NCBI GenBank assembly: GCA_000721375.1
Contig: JOGW01000010.1
Location: forward strand, 124,001 to 188,000
Length of the DNA stretch: 64,000 nucleotides
Source: Streptomyces sp. NRRL B-3428
Lineage (GTDB): Bacteria > Actinomycetota > Actinomycetes > Streptomycetales > Streptomycetaceae
Direction of reading: 5' to 3'
Shown: piece after piece, positions 1 to 10,288 of the stretch
Numbering within the stretch: the first letter of the stretch is position 1
Layout of the letters: each line of letters opens with the position of its first letter
Notes under the pieces: generated by a model
Told to the model about the DNA's origin: nothing
Seen by the model: the letters and a program-made list of their open reading frames with translations, nothing else
The model's database searches: none
Program-made: the position numbers and the translations under genes

Positions 1-2
1 CG

Positions 3-1310
3 CTGCTGCTCGACCGTGCGATGGCCGAGCAGGCGCGGGCGCACGCGCGCGAGATGGATCTGCCGCACAACCTGGCCCGCCCCTACTTCGCGTTCCGGAT
101 CGTCGACGCGCTCACCGAGCAGCTCGTCGAGCGCATCGGCGCCGACCCGTTCGGCGGCCCGAACCTGCTGGGTCCCGACGACATGGCCCAGCTCGGCAGG
201 GACGTCGCGACCAGTGCCGCGGTGCACTCCGCCGTCGCGGAGCTCTGGCCGGAGCTGACTCCTCAGCAGTTGGTACGGGAGTTCCTCGCCGATCCGGTCG
301 GCTATCTCCCGGCCGCCGACGCCGAGTTGATCCGCCGTACGTCCGGGCCCTGGACCTTGTCCGACGTACCGCTGCTCGACGAGGCGGCCGAGCTGCTCGG
401 TGTGGACGACTCGGCGGAGCGGGCCCGGCAGGAGGCCGAGCGGCAGCGGCGTATCGAGTACGCGCAGGGCGTGCTCGATCTCTCGTTCGCCTCGCGTACG
501 TACGAGTTCGAGGACAAGGAAGAGCTCGACGAGGACGCGGCCGAGGTGCTCTCGGCGCACGACATCATCGACGCCGAGCGGATGGCCGAACGCCAGGAGG
601 AGGCCGATCTGCGCAGCGCCGCCGAGCGTGCGGCGGCCGACCGGACCTGGGCGTTCGGGCACATCATCGTGGACGAGGCGCAGGAGCTCTCCGCGATGGC
701 ATGGCGCCTGCTGATGCGCCGCTCGCCCACCAAGTCGATGACGCTGGTGGGCGATCCGGCGCAGACGGGGGACGCGGCGGCGCTCGGTTCGTGGGCCTCG
801 ATCCTCGCGCCGTATGTCGGGGACCGCTTCGAGCACGTACGTCTGGGCGTCAACTACCGCACGCCGTCGGAGGTCATGGACCTGGCAGCGGCCGTGCTGC
901 GGACGGTGCATCCTTCGCTGGAGCCGCCGCGGTCGGTGCGCTCGACCGGGGTTCCGCCTCGGTTCGTGCCGGTGTCGGAGTCCGAACTCGCGTCGCGTGC
1001 GGGTGAGTTGGTGGCCGAGTTCCTCCCCGAGGAAGGCCGCCTGGCGGTCATCGCGCCCCGTGAGCTGCATGCGGAGCTGGCCGGCCATCTGCCGGAGGTG
1101 ACCCCGGGGGTGCCTGACCTCACCCATCGGGTGGTGCTGCTCGACGCACGGCAGTCGAAGGGGTTGGAGTTCGACAACGTGCTGGTGGTGGAGCCGGGGG
1201 TGCTGCTGACCAGTGACCTGTACGTCGCCTTGACCCGGGCCACTCAGCGGCTGGGAGTGCTGTACTCGTCCTCGCTGCCGAAGGGGCTGGCGGAGGCTGT
1301 CGCGCGGTGA
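3..1310 (+). CDS. HelD/HelR-family UvrD-like helicase (C-terminal part)
   Basis: Partial gene: the open frame enters from the left edge, so only the last 435 residues are seen. They contain a Walker B/DEAQ segment (HIIVDEAQELS), a helicase motif with LVGDPAQTGD, a GVNYRTPSEVMD segment and a C-terminal SKGLEFDNVLVVEP...YVALTRATQRLGVLY segment. These are superfamily 1A (UvrD/DNA helicase IV) motifs. The order and the long acidic/arginine-rich insertion between them resemble HelD/HelR proteins, which remove or recycle stalled RNA polymerase and in actinomycetes can protect against rifamycins. The assignment to HelR rather than another UvrD-like helicase is by resemblance; the N-terminal secondary-channel arm that would decide it lies outside the window. 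A strong hairpin follows 3 bases after the stop. Confidence 0.75.
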   Translation: MLLDRAMAEQARAHAREMDLPHNLARPYFAFRIVDALTEQLVERIGADPFGGPNLLGPDDMAQLGRDVATSAAVHSAVAELWPELTPQQLVREFLADPVGYLPAADAELIRRTSGPWTLSDVPLLDEAAELLGVDDSAERARQEAERQRRIEYAQGVLDLSFASRTYEFEDKEELDEDAAEVLSAHDIIDAERMAERQEEADLRSAAERAAADRTWAFGHIIVDEAQELSAMAWRLLMRRSPTKSMTLVGDPAQTGDAAALGSWASILAPYVGDRFEHVRLGVNYRTPSEVMDLAAAVLRTVHPSLEPPRSVRSTGVPPRFVPVSESELASRAGELVAEFLPEEGRLAVIAPRELHAELAGHLPEVTPGVPDLTHRVVLLDARQSKGLEFDNVLVVEPGVLLTSDLYVALTRATQRLGVLYSSSLPKGLAEAVAR

Positions 1311-1313
1311 CGG

Positions 1314-1352
1314 GCGGTGGGGGGCAGGGCGGAGCGCCCTGCCCCCCACCGC
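1314..1352. terminator. Bidirectional intrinsic terminator-like hairpin
   Basis: An 18-bp perfect stem (1314-1331 with 1335-1352) and a GAG loop lie between the convergent helicase and glgB genes. It would serve both. There is no clear T-run, which is usual in Streptomyces. Confidence 0.8.
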
Positions 1353-1361
1353 TGTGCGGCG

Positions 1362-3884
1362 TCAGGCCGGCCGCAACCAAACCGTCGCCAGCGGCGGGAG
1401 CACCAGGCGCAGGCTCGCCGCTCGTCCGTGCCATCCCACCGCGTCCGGTTTCAAGGAGTCGGGGTTGGCGACTCCCGAGCCGCCGTACCGCTCGGCGTCC
1501 GTGTTGAGGAGCTCCGACCAGGCCGGGATGTCGTCCGGGACACCGACGCGGTAGTCGTGCCGTACGACCGGCGAGAAGTTGCAGACCACCAGGAGCGGAG
1601 AGCCCTCCGCGTCGTGGCGCAGGAACGCGAAGACGTTGTCCTCCGAGGCGTCGCCCGCCACCCATGCGAAACCGGCCGGGTCGGTGTCGCGCTCCCACAG
1701 GGACGGCTGCGCGCGATACGCCGTGTTGAGGTCGCGGACCAGATCGCGTACGCCCCGGTGGTCGGGCTCCGCCCCGTACGCCGGGTCGAGGAGCCACCAG
1801 TCGGGGCCGTGGGCCTCGGACCATTCGGCGCCCTGGGCGAACTCCTGTCCCATGAAGAGGAGTTGCTTGCCGGGGTGGGCCCACATGAAGCCCAGGTAGG
1901 CGCGGTGGTTGGCGCGCTGCTGCCACCAGTCGCCCGGCATCTTCGAGACGAGCGAACGCTTTCCGTGCACCACCTCGTCGTGCGAGATCGGCAGGACGTA
2001 GTTCTCGCTGTACGCGTACACCATCGAGAAGGTCATCTCGTGGTGGTGGAACTTGCGGTGCACCGGCTCGTGCTGCACGTAGCCGAGGGAGTCGTGCATC
2101 CAGCCCATGTTCCACTTCAGGCCGAAACCGAGCCCGCCGAAGCCGCCAGGGCCCTGGTGGTGGGTGGCGCGGGTGACGCCGTCCCAGGCCGTGGACTCCT
2201 CGGCGATCGTGACGACGCCCGGTGCGCGGCGGTAGACCGTGGCGTTCATCTCCTGCAGGAAGGACACGGCGTCCAGGTTCTCGCGACCGCCGTGCTCGTT
2301 CGGCGACCATTCGCCGTGCTCGCGCGAGTAGTCGAGGTAGAGCATCGAGGCGACCGCGTCCACGCGCAGACCGTCGATGTGGAACTCCTCGCACCAGTAA
2401 AGGGCGTTGGCGACAAGGAAGTTGCGGACCTCGTTGCGCCCGTAGTCGAACTCCAGGGTTCCCCAGTCGGGGTGCGCGGCACGGTTGGGGTCCTCGTGCT
2501 CGTACAAGGGGCGGCCGTCGAACTCCGCGAGCGCCCAGTCGTCGCGCGGGAAGTGCGCCGGCACCCAGTCCATGAGGACACCGATACCGGCTTGGTGCAG
2601 CGCGTCGACCAGGTACTTGAAGTCGTCGGGGGTGCCGAGGCGGGCCGTCGGCGCGTAGAAGCCGGTGACCTGGTAACCCCAGGAGCCGCCGAAGGGGTGC
2701 TCGGCGACCGGCATCAGTTCGACGTGGGTGAAACCGAGGTCCGCGACGTACGCCGGCAGCTGTTCGGCGAGTTGGCGGTAGGTGAGTCCGGGGCGCCACG
2801 AGGCGAGATGCACCTCGTACACGGAGAACGGGCGCTCGTGCACCGGGCGCGCGGCCCGGGTGCGCATCCACTCCTCGTCGTCCCAGGCGTGGTGCGAGCT
2901 GTGGATGACCGAGGAGTTCGCGGGCGGTACCTCGGTGCGCCGGGCCAACGGGTCGGCGCGGAAGGTCATCGAGCCGTCGGGCCGGGTGATCTGGAACTTG
3001 TAGAGCTCGCCCTCGCCGATACCCGGCACGAACAGCTCCCAGACGCCCGAGGAGCCGAGTGACCTGAGGGGGAAGCCGGTGCCGTCCCAGTAGTTGAAGT
3101 TCCCGACGATCCGCACCCCCTGGGCGTTCGGCGCCCATACCGTGAAGCGGGTGCCGCTCTCGCCCTGGTGCGTCATGGGTTCGGCGCCGAGCGCCTTCCA
3201 CAGCTGTTCATGGCGGCCCTCGCGGAGCAGATGCAGATCGAACTCGCCGAGGGAGGGCAGGAAGGCGTACGGGTCCGGGGTGTCGAGCTCCGTGCCGTCG
3301 TACGTCACGAGCAGGCGGTACTCGGGGACCGAGCGCAGCGGGACGACGGCGGAGAAGAACCCGCCGCCGTCGTCGGCGAGTTCGGCCAGCAGCCCCTCGG
3401 CCCGCACGGCCACCTTGAGGGCGAACGGGCGCAGCACCCTGAACACCACACCGTCGGGGTGCGGATGGGCGCCGAGCACGGAGTGCGGGTCGTGGTGGGT
3501 GCCGGCGAGGAGGCGGTCGCGGTCGCTGCGGGGGAGGGCGGGGGGTATGCGGTCCGCGGGCTCGGGTGCCGTGACCGTGACTGGGACCGGGGCCGGAGCC
3601 GCGACGAGGTCGGGCTCGGCGGGCTGTGGCCGCGGCCGTGGGACGGAACGGGTCGCGGAGGCCGGGGTCTTCTTGGCCGCGGCCTTCTTGGTGAGCTTCT
3701 TCGCCGCCTTCTTGGCAGGGGCGTTCTCGGCCGCGGTCTTCTTCGCCGCGCTCTTCTTCGAGGCCGCCTGCTTCTCCGCGCTCTTCTTCGAGGGCGCCTG
3801 CTTCGCCGCGGCCTTCCCGGCGCCCCCCTTCGCGGACCGGGCGGGCTTCTCGGGGGGCTGGGGCTCGGGTGGGCGCGTACTCAC
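1362..3884 (-). CDS. glgB: 1,4-alpha-glucan branching enzyme GlgB with Lys/Ala-rich N-terminal tail
   Basis: Makes alpha-1,6 branches in the glucan that GlgE elongates. The 840-residue protein has two E-set/CBM48-like modules (about 125-220 and 235-330) followed by the GH13 barrel. The barrel contains [11 protein letters not shown] (nucleophile Asp509), TIAEESTAW (acid/base Glu562) and [10 protein letters not shown]. The start is GTG, 8 bases after a GAGGAGG ribosome binding site. Typical branching enzymes of this family are about 700-730 residues. The excess is a roughly 115-residue tail whose residues 14-77 are an array of KKSA/KKTA/AKKA-type units resembling the basic tail of histone H1-like proteins, followed by a Pro/Val-rich linker. 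It is the last gene of glgE-treS-mak-glgB, 77 bases after mak. Confidence 0.95.
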   Translation of the reverse strand: MSTRPPEPQPPEKPARSAKGGAGKAAAKQAPSKKSAEKQAASKKSAAKKTAAENAPAKKAAKKLTKKAAAKKTPASATRSVPRPRPQPAEPDLVAAPAPVPVTVTAPEPADRIPPALPRSDRDRLLAGTHHDPHSVLGAHPHPDGVVFRVLRPFALKVAVRAEGLLAELADDGGGFFSAVVPLRSVPEYRLLVTYDGTELDTPDPYAFLPSLGEFDLHLLREGRHEQLWKALGAEPMTHQGESGTRFTVWAPNAQGVRIVGNFNYWDGTGFPLRSLGSSGVWELFVPGIGEGELYKFQITRPDGSMTFRADPLARRTEVPPANSSVIHSSHHAWDDEEWMRTRAARPVHERPFSVYEVHLASWRPGLTYRQLAEQLPAYVADLGFTHVELMPVAEHPFGGSWGYQVTGFYAPTARLGTPDDFKYLVDALHQAGIGVLMDWVPAHFPRDDWALAEFDGRPLYEHEDPNRAAHPDWGTLEFDYGRNEVRNFLVANALYWCEEFHIDGLRVDAVASMLYLDYSREHGEWSPNEHGGRENLDAVSFLQEMNATVYRRAPGVVTIAEESTAWDGVTRATHHQGPGGFGGLGFGLKWNMGWMHDSLGYVQHEPVHRKFHHHEMTFSMVYAYSENYVLPISHDEVVHGKRSLVSKMPGDWWQQRANHRAYLGFMWAHPGKQLLFMGQEFAQGAEWSEAHGPDWWLLDPAYGAEPDHRGVRDLVRDLNTAYRAQPSLWERDTDPAGFAWVAGDASEDNVFAFLRHDAEGSPLLVVCNFSPVVRHDYRVGVPDDIPAWSELLNTDAERYGGSGVANPDSLKPDAVGWHGRAASLRLVLPPLATVWLRPA

Positions 3885-3961
3885 GGGTGAAGCCTCCTCG
3901 GGGGGCGTACGTGCTGGTCGTACGGGTGGCGTGGCCCAACGGGCCGTAGGGCGGCGTGAGT

Positions 3962-5398
3962 TCAGTCGTCGTCGGGAAGGGTGACTCGGCCCTCCCGGGC
4001 ATGAGCGACCGAGCTCTCCCGGGCAAGGGCGAGCCGGCGGATCGCGGCCATCGGCACCGGCAGCCAGTCGGGCCGGTGGCGTGCTTCGTAGAGCACCTCG
4101 TACACGGCCTTGTCGGTCTCATAGGCCCGCACGAGGGCGGTCTGCTCCGCCGGATCACCGCCGCCCGCCGCGGCGTAACCGGCGCAGTACGCCTCCCGGC
4201 AGTCCGCCGCCCAGGCAGGACCGCCTTCGGGCACCGAGCCGGCCGCGTAGTCGAAGGACCGCAGCATCCCCGCGACATCGCGCATCGCAGGCTGCTCCCG
4301 GCGTCGTTCGGAAAGGGGCCGTGCGGGCTCGCCCTCGAAGTCGATGAGCTGCCAGGTCCCGTCCGAGGCCCGCAGACACTGTCCGAGGTGCAGGTCGCCG
4401 TGCACCCGCTGGGCGAATCCGACCTCGGCGTCCGGCAGTCGGCGCAGCTCCTCGAACGCCGTCGTGAGCGCCGGGACGTACGGCCGCAGCATCGGCACGT
4501 CCTGTGCCGTCGCCCGCAGCCGCTGCACCATCTCGTCGGCGATCACCTCGCGCTGTGGAGGGCCGAGCGAGACCACGGGGGCCGCCGCCGCGAGCGCCGT
4601 GTGCACCTCGGCGGTGGCCTCGCCGAGGGCGTACGCCTCCTCGGCGAAGTCGTCGCCCTTGGCCAGCGTCCGCAGCGCCAGCTCCCAGCCGTCCTCGGCG
4701 CCCGCGAGGAAAGGCTGCAGCACGCCGAGCGTCAGCGGTTCGGTGCCCGGGAGCCGGGCGGTCCACCAGGCGGCCGGCGCGGGCACCCGGGCGCAGCCCT
4801 CACGGGCGAGCAGCAGCGGGAGTTCGAGATCGGGGTTGAGGCCGGGGACGACCCGGCGCAAGAGCTTGAGGATGTACGTATCGCCGTAGACGAGCGAGGA
4901 GTTGGACTGTTCGCCGCCGAACATCCGGGGCGCCAGGCCACCGGGTATCTCGGCGCCGGGGGCCTGCTCGAAGCGGAGCGGCCCGCTGGTGCCGGGTATC
5001 CGCAGCCGTTCGAGCAGCAGGGTGGCGACCCGGGGATCGTGCAGCCCCTCGTACACCGCGTACCCGGCGAGCGGTCCGGCCTCGGGGTGGCCGATCAGCG
5101 CCGGTGCGAGATGCGGCGGCAGTGTGCGCCGTAACCCGAGGAGCAGCTGGTAGCAGTCCCCGGGCCCCGGGGACTCGCCCAGTGGCGCGGTCGGCTGCTC
5201 CACCCGTACGAGCAGATGCAGCAGCCCTGCCGGAAGCAGTTCGCTCGCCGCCACCAGCGAGAACCCCGTGACCGGCCGCCCCTTCCCCGCGAACCACCGC
5301 TGCCGCGGCAGCCACGCGCGCAGCAGCGGATCGAGGGAGGCGAGCAGGTCGGGCCGGCCGCTGTGCTGTGCGGCAGGCCGTATGACGGCTTCCGACAT
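3962..5398 (-). CDS. mak: Maltokinase (Mak/Pep2)
   Basis: Phosphorylates maltose made by TreS to alpha-maltose-1-phosphate, the donor used by GlgE. The protein is 478 residues with an aminoglycoside-phosphotransferase-like fold. The catalytic loop [11 protein letters not shown] and the metal-binding LIDFEGEP segment are both present. The N-terminal lobe starts with [13 protein letters not shown], typical of free-standing maltokinases. The open frame extends further upstream, but the ATG at 5398 has a GAGGAC site that overlaps the treS stop region (11 bases between genes), so I use it. Codon 89 (plus-strand 5132-5134) is a leucine TTA, which makes translation dependent on the bldA tRNA. In many bacteria TreS and Mak are fused; here they are separate adjacent genes. 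Confidence 0.93.
   Translation of the reverse strand: MSEAVIRPAAQHSGRPDLLASLDPLLRAWLPRQRWFAGKGRPVTGFSLVAASELLPAGLLHLLVRVEQPTAPLGESPGPGDCYQLLLGLRRTLPPHLAPALIGHPEAGPLAGYAVYEGLHDPRVATLLLERLRIPGTSGPLRFEQAPGAEIPGGLAPRMFGGEQSNSSLVYGDTYILKLLRRVVPGLNPDLELPLLLAREGCARVPAPAAWWTARLPGTEPLTLGVLQPFLAGAEDGWELALRTLAKGDDFAEEAYALGEATAEVHTALAAAAPVVSLGPPQREVIADEMVQRLRATAQDVPMLRPYVPALTTAFEELRRLPDAEVGFAQRVHGDLHLGQCLRASDGTWQLIDFEGEPARPLSERRREQPAMRDVAGMLRSFDYAAGSVPEGGPAWAADCREAYCAGYAAAGGGDPAEQTALVRAYETDKAVYEVLYEARHRPDWLPVPMAAIRRLALARESSVAHAREGRVTLPDDD
5132..5134 (-). other. TTA leucine codon in mak (codon 89)
   Basis: Encodes the second Leu of LLLGLRRTL; the context is GGG-TTA-CGG. It is in frame with the ATG at 5398. 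Confidence 0.9.
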
Positions 5399-5409
5399 GG
5401 CGGGTGTCC

Positions 5410-7110
5410 TCACATGGCGTCGGTGCGGAGCCGGAACCAGTAGAAGCCGTGCCCCGCGAGGGTGAGCAGATAGGGGAGTTCCCCGATCGCGGGGAACCGA
5501 ACGCCGCCGATCAGCTCCACAGGGTGCCGTCCGTTGAAGGACTGCAGATCGAGCTCGGTGGGCTGCGGGAAGCGCGAGAAGTTGTGCACGCACAGGACCA
5601 GGTCGTCGCCGTGCTCCCGCAGGAAGGCCAGGACCGCCGGGTTGGACGAGGGGAGTTCGGTGTACGAGCCGAGGCCGAAGGCCGGGTTCTGCTTACGGAT
5701 CTCGATCATCCGGCGCGTCCAGTGCAGGAGCGAGGACGGCGAGGACATCGCGGCCTCGACGTTCGTCACCTGGTAGCCGTAGACCGGGTCCATGATCGTG
5801 GGCAGCGAAAGACGCCCCGGATCGCAGGACGAGAAGCCCGCGTTGCGGTCGGGGGTCCACTGCATGGGCGTGCGGACGGCGTCCCGGTCGCCGAGCCAGA
5901 TGTTGTCGCCCATCCCGATCTCGTCGCCGTAGTACAGGATCGGGGACCCGGGCAGCGACAGGAGCAGGGCCGTGAACAGCTCGATCTGGTTGCGGTCGTT
6001 GTCGAGCAGAGGGGCGAGCCGCCGGCGGATCCCGATGTTGGCCCGCATCCGCGGGTCCTTGGCGTACTCCGCGTACATGTAGTCGCGCTCTTCGTCCGTG
6101 ACCATCTCGAGCGTGAGCTCGTCGTGGTTGCGCAGGAAGATGCCCCACTGGCAGCCGGCCGGGATGGCGGGTGTCTTCGCGAGGATCTCGGACACCGGGT
6201 AGCGGGATTCCCTGCGCACGGCCATGAAGATCCGTGGCATCACCGGGAAGTGGAAGGCCATATGGCATTCGTCGCCGCCCTCCTCGTAGTCGCCGAAGTA
6301 GTCCACGACGTCCTCGGGCCACTGGTTGGCCTCGGCGAGCAGCACGGTGTCGGGGTAGTGCGCGTCGATCTCCTTGCGCACCCGCTTGAGCAGTTCGTGC
6401 GTACGCGGCAGGTTCTCGCAGTTGGTGCCCTCCTCGGCGAAGAGGTAGGGCACGGCGTCGAGCCGGAAGCCGTCGATCCCGAGGTCGAGCCAGAAGCGCA
6501 GCGCCGAGACGATCTCCTCCTGCACGGCCGGGTTCTCGAAGTTGAGGTCCGGCTGGTGGGAGAAGAAGCGGTGCCAGAAGTACTGCTTGCGGACCGGGTC
6601 GAAGGTCCAGTTGGAGGTCTCCGTGTCCACGAAGATGATCCGTGCGTCCTGGTACTGCTTGTCGTCGTCCGCCCAGACGTAGTAGTCGCCGTAGGGGCCC
6701 TCGGGATCGGACCTCGACTCCTGGAACCACGGATGCTGGTCGCTCGTGTGGTTCATGACGAAGTCGATGATCACGCGCATCCCGCGCTGGTGCGCGGCGT
6801 CCACGAACTCCACGAAGTCGGCGAGGTCGCCGAAGTCCGGCAGGACGGCCGTGTAGTCCGATACGTCATAGCCGCCGTCGCGCAGCGGCGAGGCGAAGAA
6901 CGGCGGCAGCCAGAGGCAGTCCACGCCCAGCCACTGGAGGTAGTCCAGTTTGGCGGTGATGCCCTTGAGGTCGCCGATGCCGTCGCCGTTGCTGTCCTGG
7001 AAGGACCGTACGAGTACCTCGTAGAAGACGGCGCGCTTGAACCATTCCGGGTCCCGGTCCTTGGCAGGGGTGTCCTCGAAGGTGTCCGGGACGGGCTCAT
7101 TGACGATCAT
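5410..7110 (-). CDS. treS: Trehalose synthase TreS (maltose alpha-D-glucosyltransferase)
   Basis: Interconverts trehalose and maltose. In this pathway it feeds maltose to Mak. It is a 566-residue GH13 enzyme with the sequence order expected of Tre[19 protein letters not shown] near the N-terminus, [15 protein letters not shown], nucleophile Asp218 in [11 protein letters not shown], acid/base Glu260 in VLLAEANQW, and Asp330 in [12 protein letters not shown]. Its start codon overlaps the glgE stop as ATGA (7107-7110), indicating translational coupling, and mak follows 11 bases after its stop. No TTA codon was seen in it, unlike both neighbours. Confidence 0.95.
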   Translation of the reverse strand: MIVNEPVPDTFEDTPAKDRDPEWFKRAVFYEVLVRSFQDSNGDGIGDLKGITAKLDYLQWLGVDCLWLPPFFASPLRDGGYDVSDYTAVLPDFGDLADFVEFVDAAHQRGMRVIIDFVMNHTSDQHPWFQESRSDPEGPYGDYYVWADDDKQYQDARIIFVDTETSNWTFDPVRKQYFWHRFFSHQPDLNFENPAVQEEIVSALRFWLDLGIDGFRLDAVPYLFAEEGTNCENLPRTHELLKRVRKEIDAHYPDTVLLAEANQWPEDVVDYFGDYEEGGDECHMAFHFPVMPRIFMAVRRESRYPVSEILAKTPAIPAGCQWGIFLRNHDELTLEMVTDEERDYMYAEYAKDPRMRANIGIRRRLAPLLDNDRNQIELFTALLLSLPGSPILYYGDEIGMGDNIWLGDRDAVRTPMQWTPDRNAGFSSCDPGRLSLPTIMDPVYGYQVTNVEAAMSSPSSLLHWTRRMIEIRKQNPAFGLGSYTELPSSNPAVLAFLREHGDDLVLCVHNFSRFPQPTELDLQSFNGRHPVELIGGVRFPAIGELPYLLTLAGHGFYWFRLRTDAM

Positions 7111-9140
7111 GTTGTGGGTGACCCTCCGATTCGCGGCGAGGACGGTCGCAGGACGGTGAGGATGTGCGCGGGCCTGCGGCCCGGCTCCAGACGCACGTAG
7201 TTGGCCCTGCCCCAGTGGTAGACCTCACCGGTGAGCTCATCGCGTACCTCGGTGAACTCATGCCAGTCCAGGCCAAGTTGCGGCATGTTCAACGAGACGG
7301 TGGCTTCCTGGGTGTGGTGCGCATCCAGGTTCACGACGACGACGACCGTGTTCGGCCCTTCCGTCTTCGAGTACGCGAGGACGGAGTCGTTGTCGACATC
7401 GTGGAAGTGGATCGTGCGCAGCCGGCGCAGGGCGGGGCTGGTGCGGCGGATGCCGTTGAGCCGGGTGATGAGGGGGGCGATCGACCGGCCCTCGCGCTCG
7501 GCGGCCGCCCAGTCGCGCGGCTTGAGCTGGTACTTCTCCGAGTGCAGATACTCCTCGCTGCCCCGTCTGACCGGCACGTTCTCGCACAGCTCGTAGCCGC
7601 TGTAGACACCCCAGGTCGGGGACAGGGTCGCGGCGAGCACGGCCCGTACCTCGAAGGCGGGGCGGCCGCCCTCCTGGAGATAGGCGTGGAGGATGTCAGG
7701 CGTGTTCACGAAGAAGTTCGGGCGCATGTAGTGCGCCGTCTCACGCGCCAACTCATGGGCGTACTCGGTTAGTTCGCGCTTCTCGTTACGCCAGGTGAAG
7801 TACGTGTAGGACTGCTGGAAGCCGATCGAGGCCAGTGTGCGCATCATCGCCGGGCGGGTGAAGGCCTCGGCCAGGAAGATCACGTCCGGGTCGGTGCGGC
7901 GGATCTCGCCGAGCACCCGCTCCCAGAACACCACCGGCTTCGTATGCGGATTGTCCACGCGGAAGATCCGTACGCCGTGGTCCATCCAGTGCCGCAGGAT
8001 CCGCAGGGTCTCCTTGACGAGGCCCGGCATGTCCTTGTCGAAGGCGATCGGATAGATGTCCTGGTACTTCTTCGGCGGATTCTCGGCGTACGCGATCGTG
8101 CCGTCGGTGCGGTGGTGGAACCAGTCCGGGTGCTTGTCGACCCAGGGGTGGTCCGGGGAGCACTGCAGCGCGAAGTCGAGGGCGATCTCCAGACCCAGCT
8201 CCCGCGCCTGTTCGACGAACGCGTCGAAGTCGTCCAGCGTGCCGAGGTCCGGGTGGATCGCGTCGTGGCCGCCGTCGGGCGAGCCGATCGCCCAGGGGAC
8301 ACCCACGTCGTCCGGCTCGGGGGAGAGGGTGTTGTTGCGGCCCTTGCGAAACGTGGTGCCGATGGGGTGGATCGGCGGCAGATACACCACGTCGAAGCCC
8401 ATCGCGGCGATGGCCGCAAGGCGCTCGGCGGCGGTGACGAAGGTGCCGCCGGTGTACGTCCCGTCGGGGTTCTCCCGTACGCCTTCGGAGCGCGGGAAGA
8501 ACTCGTACCACGAGCCGAACAGGGCGCGGGGGCGCTCGACGAGGAGGGGTAAGTCGGCGGACGTGCTGAGGAGTTCGCGCAGGGGATGGCGCTCCAGTGC
8601 CTTGTCGACCTGCGGGGTGAGCGCCGCCGCGAGCCGGGCGCTGGCCTGCCGTGTCGTGTCCCTGAGCGCGTCCACCGCCTCGAGGACCGTGTCCTTGAGG
8701 GGCTTGGGTATCCCGTCGGCCGCGCGCTCGTGGAGCAACGCGCCTTCCTCCAGGACGAGTTCGGTGTCGATCCCCGCCGGAATCTTGATCCCCGCGTGGT
8801 GCCGCCAGGTCGACACGGGGTCTCCCCAGGCCTCCACGCGATACGTCCACAGGCCCTCGCTGTCCGCGGTGACCTCGGCGCCCCAGCGGTCGGTGCCGGG
8901 GGCCAGCTCACGCATCGGGGTCCAGGGGCCCGCTCTGCCGTCCGGGTCGACGAGGACCACATTGGCGGCGACCGCGTCATGGCCCTCACGGAAGACGGTC
9001 GCGCTGACCTGGAAGGATTCGCCCACGACCGATTTGGCGGGTCTGCGCCCGCAGTCGACGAGCGGCTGGACGTCGAGGACGGGTATGCGTCCGACGGTTG
9101 TGTGTCCAAAGGACATGCTCACGCTTGAGTTCAACGACAT
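7107..9140 (-). CDS. glgE: Alpha-1,4-glucan:maltose-1-phosphate maltosyltransferase GlgE
   Basis: Extends linear alpha-1,4-glucan by transferring maltosyl units from alpha-maltose-1-phosphate. It is 677 residues from the chosen start, with the N-terminal all-alpha/beta modules, VGRIPVLDV near the start, the GH13 core, nucleophile Asp396 in [12 protein letters not shown] and acid/base Glu425 in [11 protein letters not shown]. These positions match, within two residues, those I recall for the S. coelicolor enzyme. The frame stays open to 9230. The ATG at 9140 was chosen because it is preceded by an AGG-type site and fits the conserved N-terminus; ATG 9116 is the alternative. Leu197 is encoded by TTA (plus 8550-8552). 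It heads the operon with treS. Confidence 0.95.
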   Translation of the reverse strand: MSLNSSVSMSFGHTTVGRIPVLDVQPLVDCGRRPAKSVVGESFQVSATVFREGHDAVAANVVLVDPDGRAGPWTPMRELAPGTDRWGAEVTADSEGLWTYRVEAWGDPVSTWRHHAGIKIPAGIDTELVLEEGALLHERAADGIPKPLKDTVLEAVDALRDTTRQASARLAAALTPQVDKALERHPLRELLSTSADLPLLVERPRALFGSWYEFFPRSEGVRENPDGTYTGGTFVTAAERLAAIAAMGFDVVYLPPIHPIGTTFRKGRNNTLSPEPDDVGVPWAIGSPDGGHDAIHPDLGTLDDFDAFVEQARELGLEIALDFALQCSPDHPWVDKHPDWFHHRTDGTIAYAENPPKKYQDIYPIAFDKDMPGLVKETLRILRHWMDHGVRIFRVDNPHTKPVVFWERVLGEIRRTDPDVIFLAEAFTRPAMMRTLASIGFQQSYTYFTWRNEKRELTEYAHELARETAHYMRPNFFVNTPDILHAYLQEGGRPAFEVRAVLAATLSPTWGVYSGYELCENVPVRRGSEEYLHSEKYQLKPRDWAAAEREGRSIAPLITRLNGIRRTSPALRRLRTIHFHDVDNDSVLAYSKTEGPNTVVVVVNLDAHHTQEATVSLNMPQLGLDWHEFTEVRDELTGEVYHWGRANYVRLEPGRRPAHILTVLRPSSPRIGGSPTT
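8550..8552 (-). other. TTA leucine codon in glgE (codon 197)
   Basis: In frame with both candidate starts. TTA is the rarest codon in Streptomyces and is read only by the developmentally controlled bldA tRNA. The context is GAC-TTA-CCC. Confidence 0.9.
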
Positions 9141-9533
9141 CACCTGGGGGTGGGTGGCCGGGTGCAGGGAACTGGGGGAGCGCGTACGGAGGAGTGCGTA
9201 CCGGGAGCGCGTACCGGGGGAGCCTTCCACGCTCGTCGGTCGGGCAATCCGGTGCTTTGTTAACTACTGGCGCGTAAGAGTGCAGACATATCGATCAGGG
9301 CGCACGGGCATATGGATGCCCCCTGCGCAGACAAGTCGACTTGGGGCGGGAGCGCAAGACGACCGGCCCCGTGGAAGTGCCGGGACCGGCCGCTGAACTG
9401 CCGTTTCTTTACGGGTTGTTGACCTGGAGCAGCAGGTGCTTTCTGGACCGTCCGCCGCACTGCCCCGCCCACGTGCCCGGACCGGTCGCCCGACTCGCCG
9501 CCCGAACTCGCCGCCGGACTCGCCGCCGAGAGC
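9141..9533. promoter_or_regulatory. Leader/promoter region of the glgE operon (no gene seen)
   Basis: This 393-base gap holds no convincing ORF. The part at 9240-9320 is locally AT-richer (TTTGTTAACTACTGG and CATATCGATC stretches) and is the likely site of the glgE operon promoter. A hairpin at 9363-9389 (9-bp stem with one mismatch) could end transcription of the upstream FHA gene. Confidence 0.5.
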
Positions 9534-10286
9534 TCACGGCAGCAGGCCGAGGTGTTCCTCCCGTACGACGTTGAAGCGCAGGGCGAAGTCCACCAGTGCC
9601 TCCTGTTTTCTGCCCTGCGCTCCCGTTGCCGAGGCGCCGGTCCGCAGCTTCGTGTCGGCCAGGTACTTGATGTGGTAGTGCACCGCGCTCGGTGTGATGT
9701 CCTGGCAGGACGGAAGGGGGCGCAGCCGCAGGGCGACCTGTTCCGCGGTCGGGATGGCGACGTACGAGCGGTCTTTCAGCCGGGGTTCGCACAGGGCCAC
9801 CAGGACCAGGAAGTACTTCGCCGTGCGGTCGAGCGCGAAGGGGACGGGCGTGAGGTTTCCGGTGAGTGTGTCGATGTCGGCGTCGAAGCCGTGCTCGGGT
9901 GCGTACACGCGGAAGGACACCAGGCCGCCGGTGGTGGGCAGTACGACACGGGAGATCTCGAAGGGCACCGGGCAGCGCAGCCGCAGCGGCGGGACCTTGA
10001 GGTACTCGCCGGCGCCTTCCGGGTTCTCCACCGCGTACGTGTGGTGGCGGCTGTGGTTGGTCAGGGTCCAGTAGCTGTCCACCGGGCTGATCACGCCCGC
10101 GAGGCGGGAGATGCCCGGCTCCGGCAGATGCAGACCGCTCGAGGTCATGTCCCGGCCGAAGGTCAGCAGTTCGCCCTCGGCGAGATGGATCAGGTCGGCG
10201 GGGCCGCGGCTGGCCGGCGGCTCCACGATCACGGTGCTGTGGGGTGAGGGCAGGGGGGTACGCCCCGAGGGGTTCCTGTGCGGCAT
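9534..10286 (-). CDS. FHA-domain protein with C-terminal winged-helix-like segment
   Basis: A 250-residue protein. Residues about 38-115 match the FHA pattern that binds phosphothreonine: FGRD at 43-46, ISRLAG around 59-64, and YWTLTNHSRHHTYAVENP with Asn77. Residues about 178-215 (EQVALRLRP...DITPSAVHYHIKYLADTKL) look like a helix-turn-helix/winged-helix segment of the kind found behind FHA domains in some bacterial proteins. I infer a phosphorylation-responsive regulator; DNA binding is not shown by sequence alone. The ATG is 2 bases after the stop of the upstream kinase (TGACCATG), so the two are co-translated and the kinase is the obvious phosphorylating partner. Confidence 0.75.
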   Translation of the reverse strand: MPHRNPSGRTPLPSPHSTVIVEPPASRGPADLIHLAEGELLTFGRDMTSSGLHLPEPGISRLAGVISPVDSYWTLTNHSRHHTYAVENPEGAGEYLKVPPLRLRCPVPFEISRVVLPTTGGLVSFRVYAPEHGFDADIDTLTGNLTPVPFALDRTAKYFLVLVALCEPRLKDRSYVAIPTAEQVALRLRPLPSCQDITPSAVHYHIKYLADTKLRTGASATGAQGRKQEALVDFALRFNVVREEHLGLLP

Positions 10287-10288
10287 GG

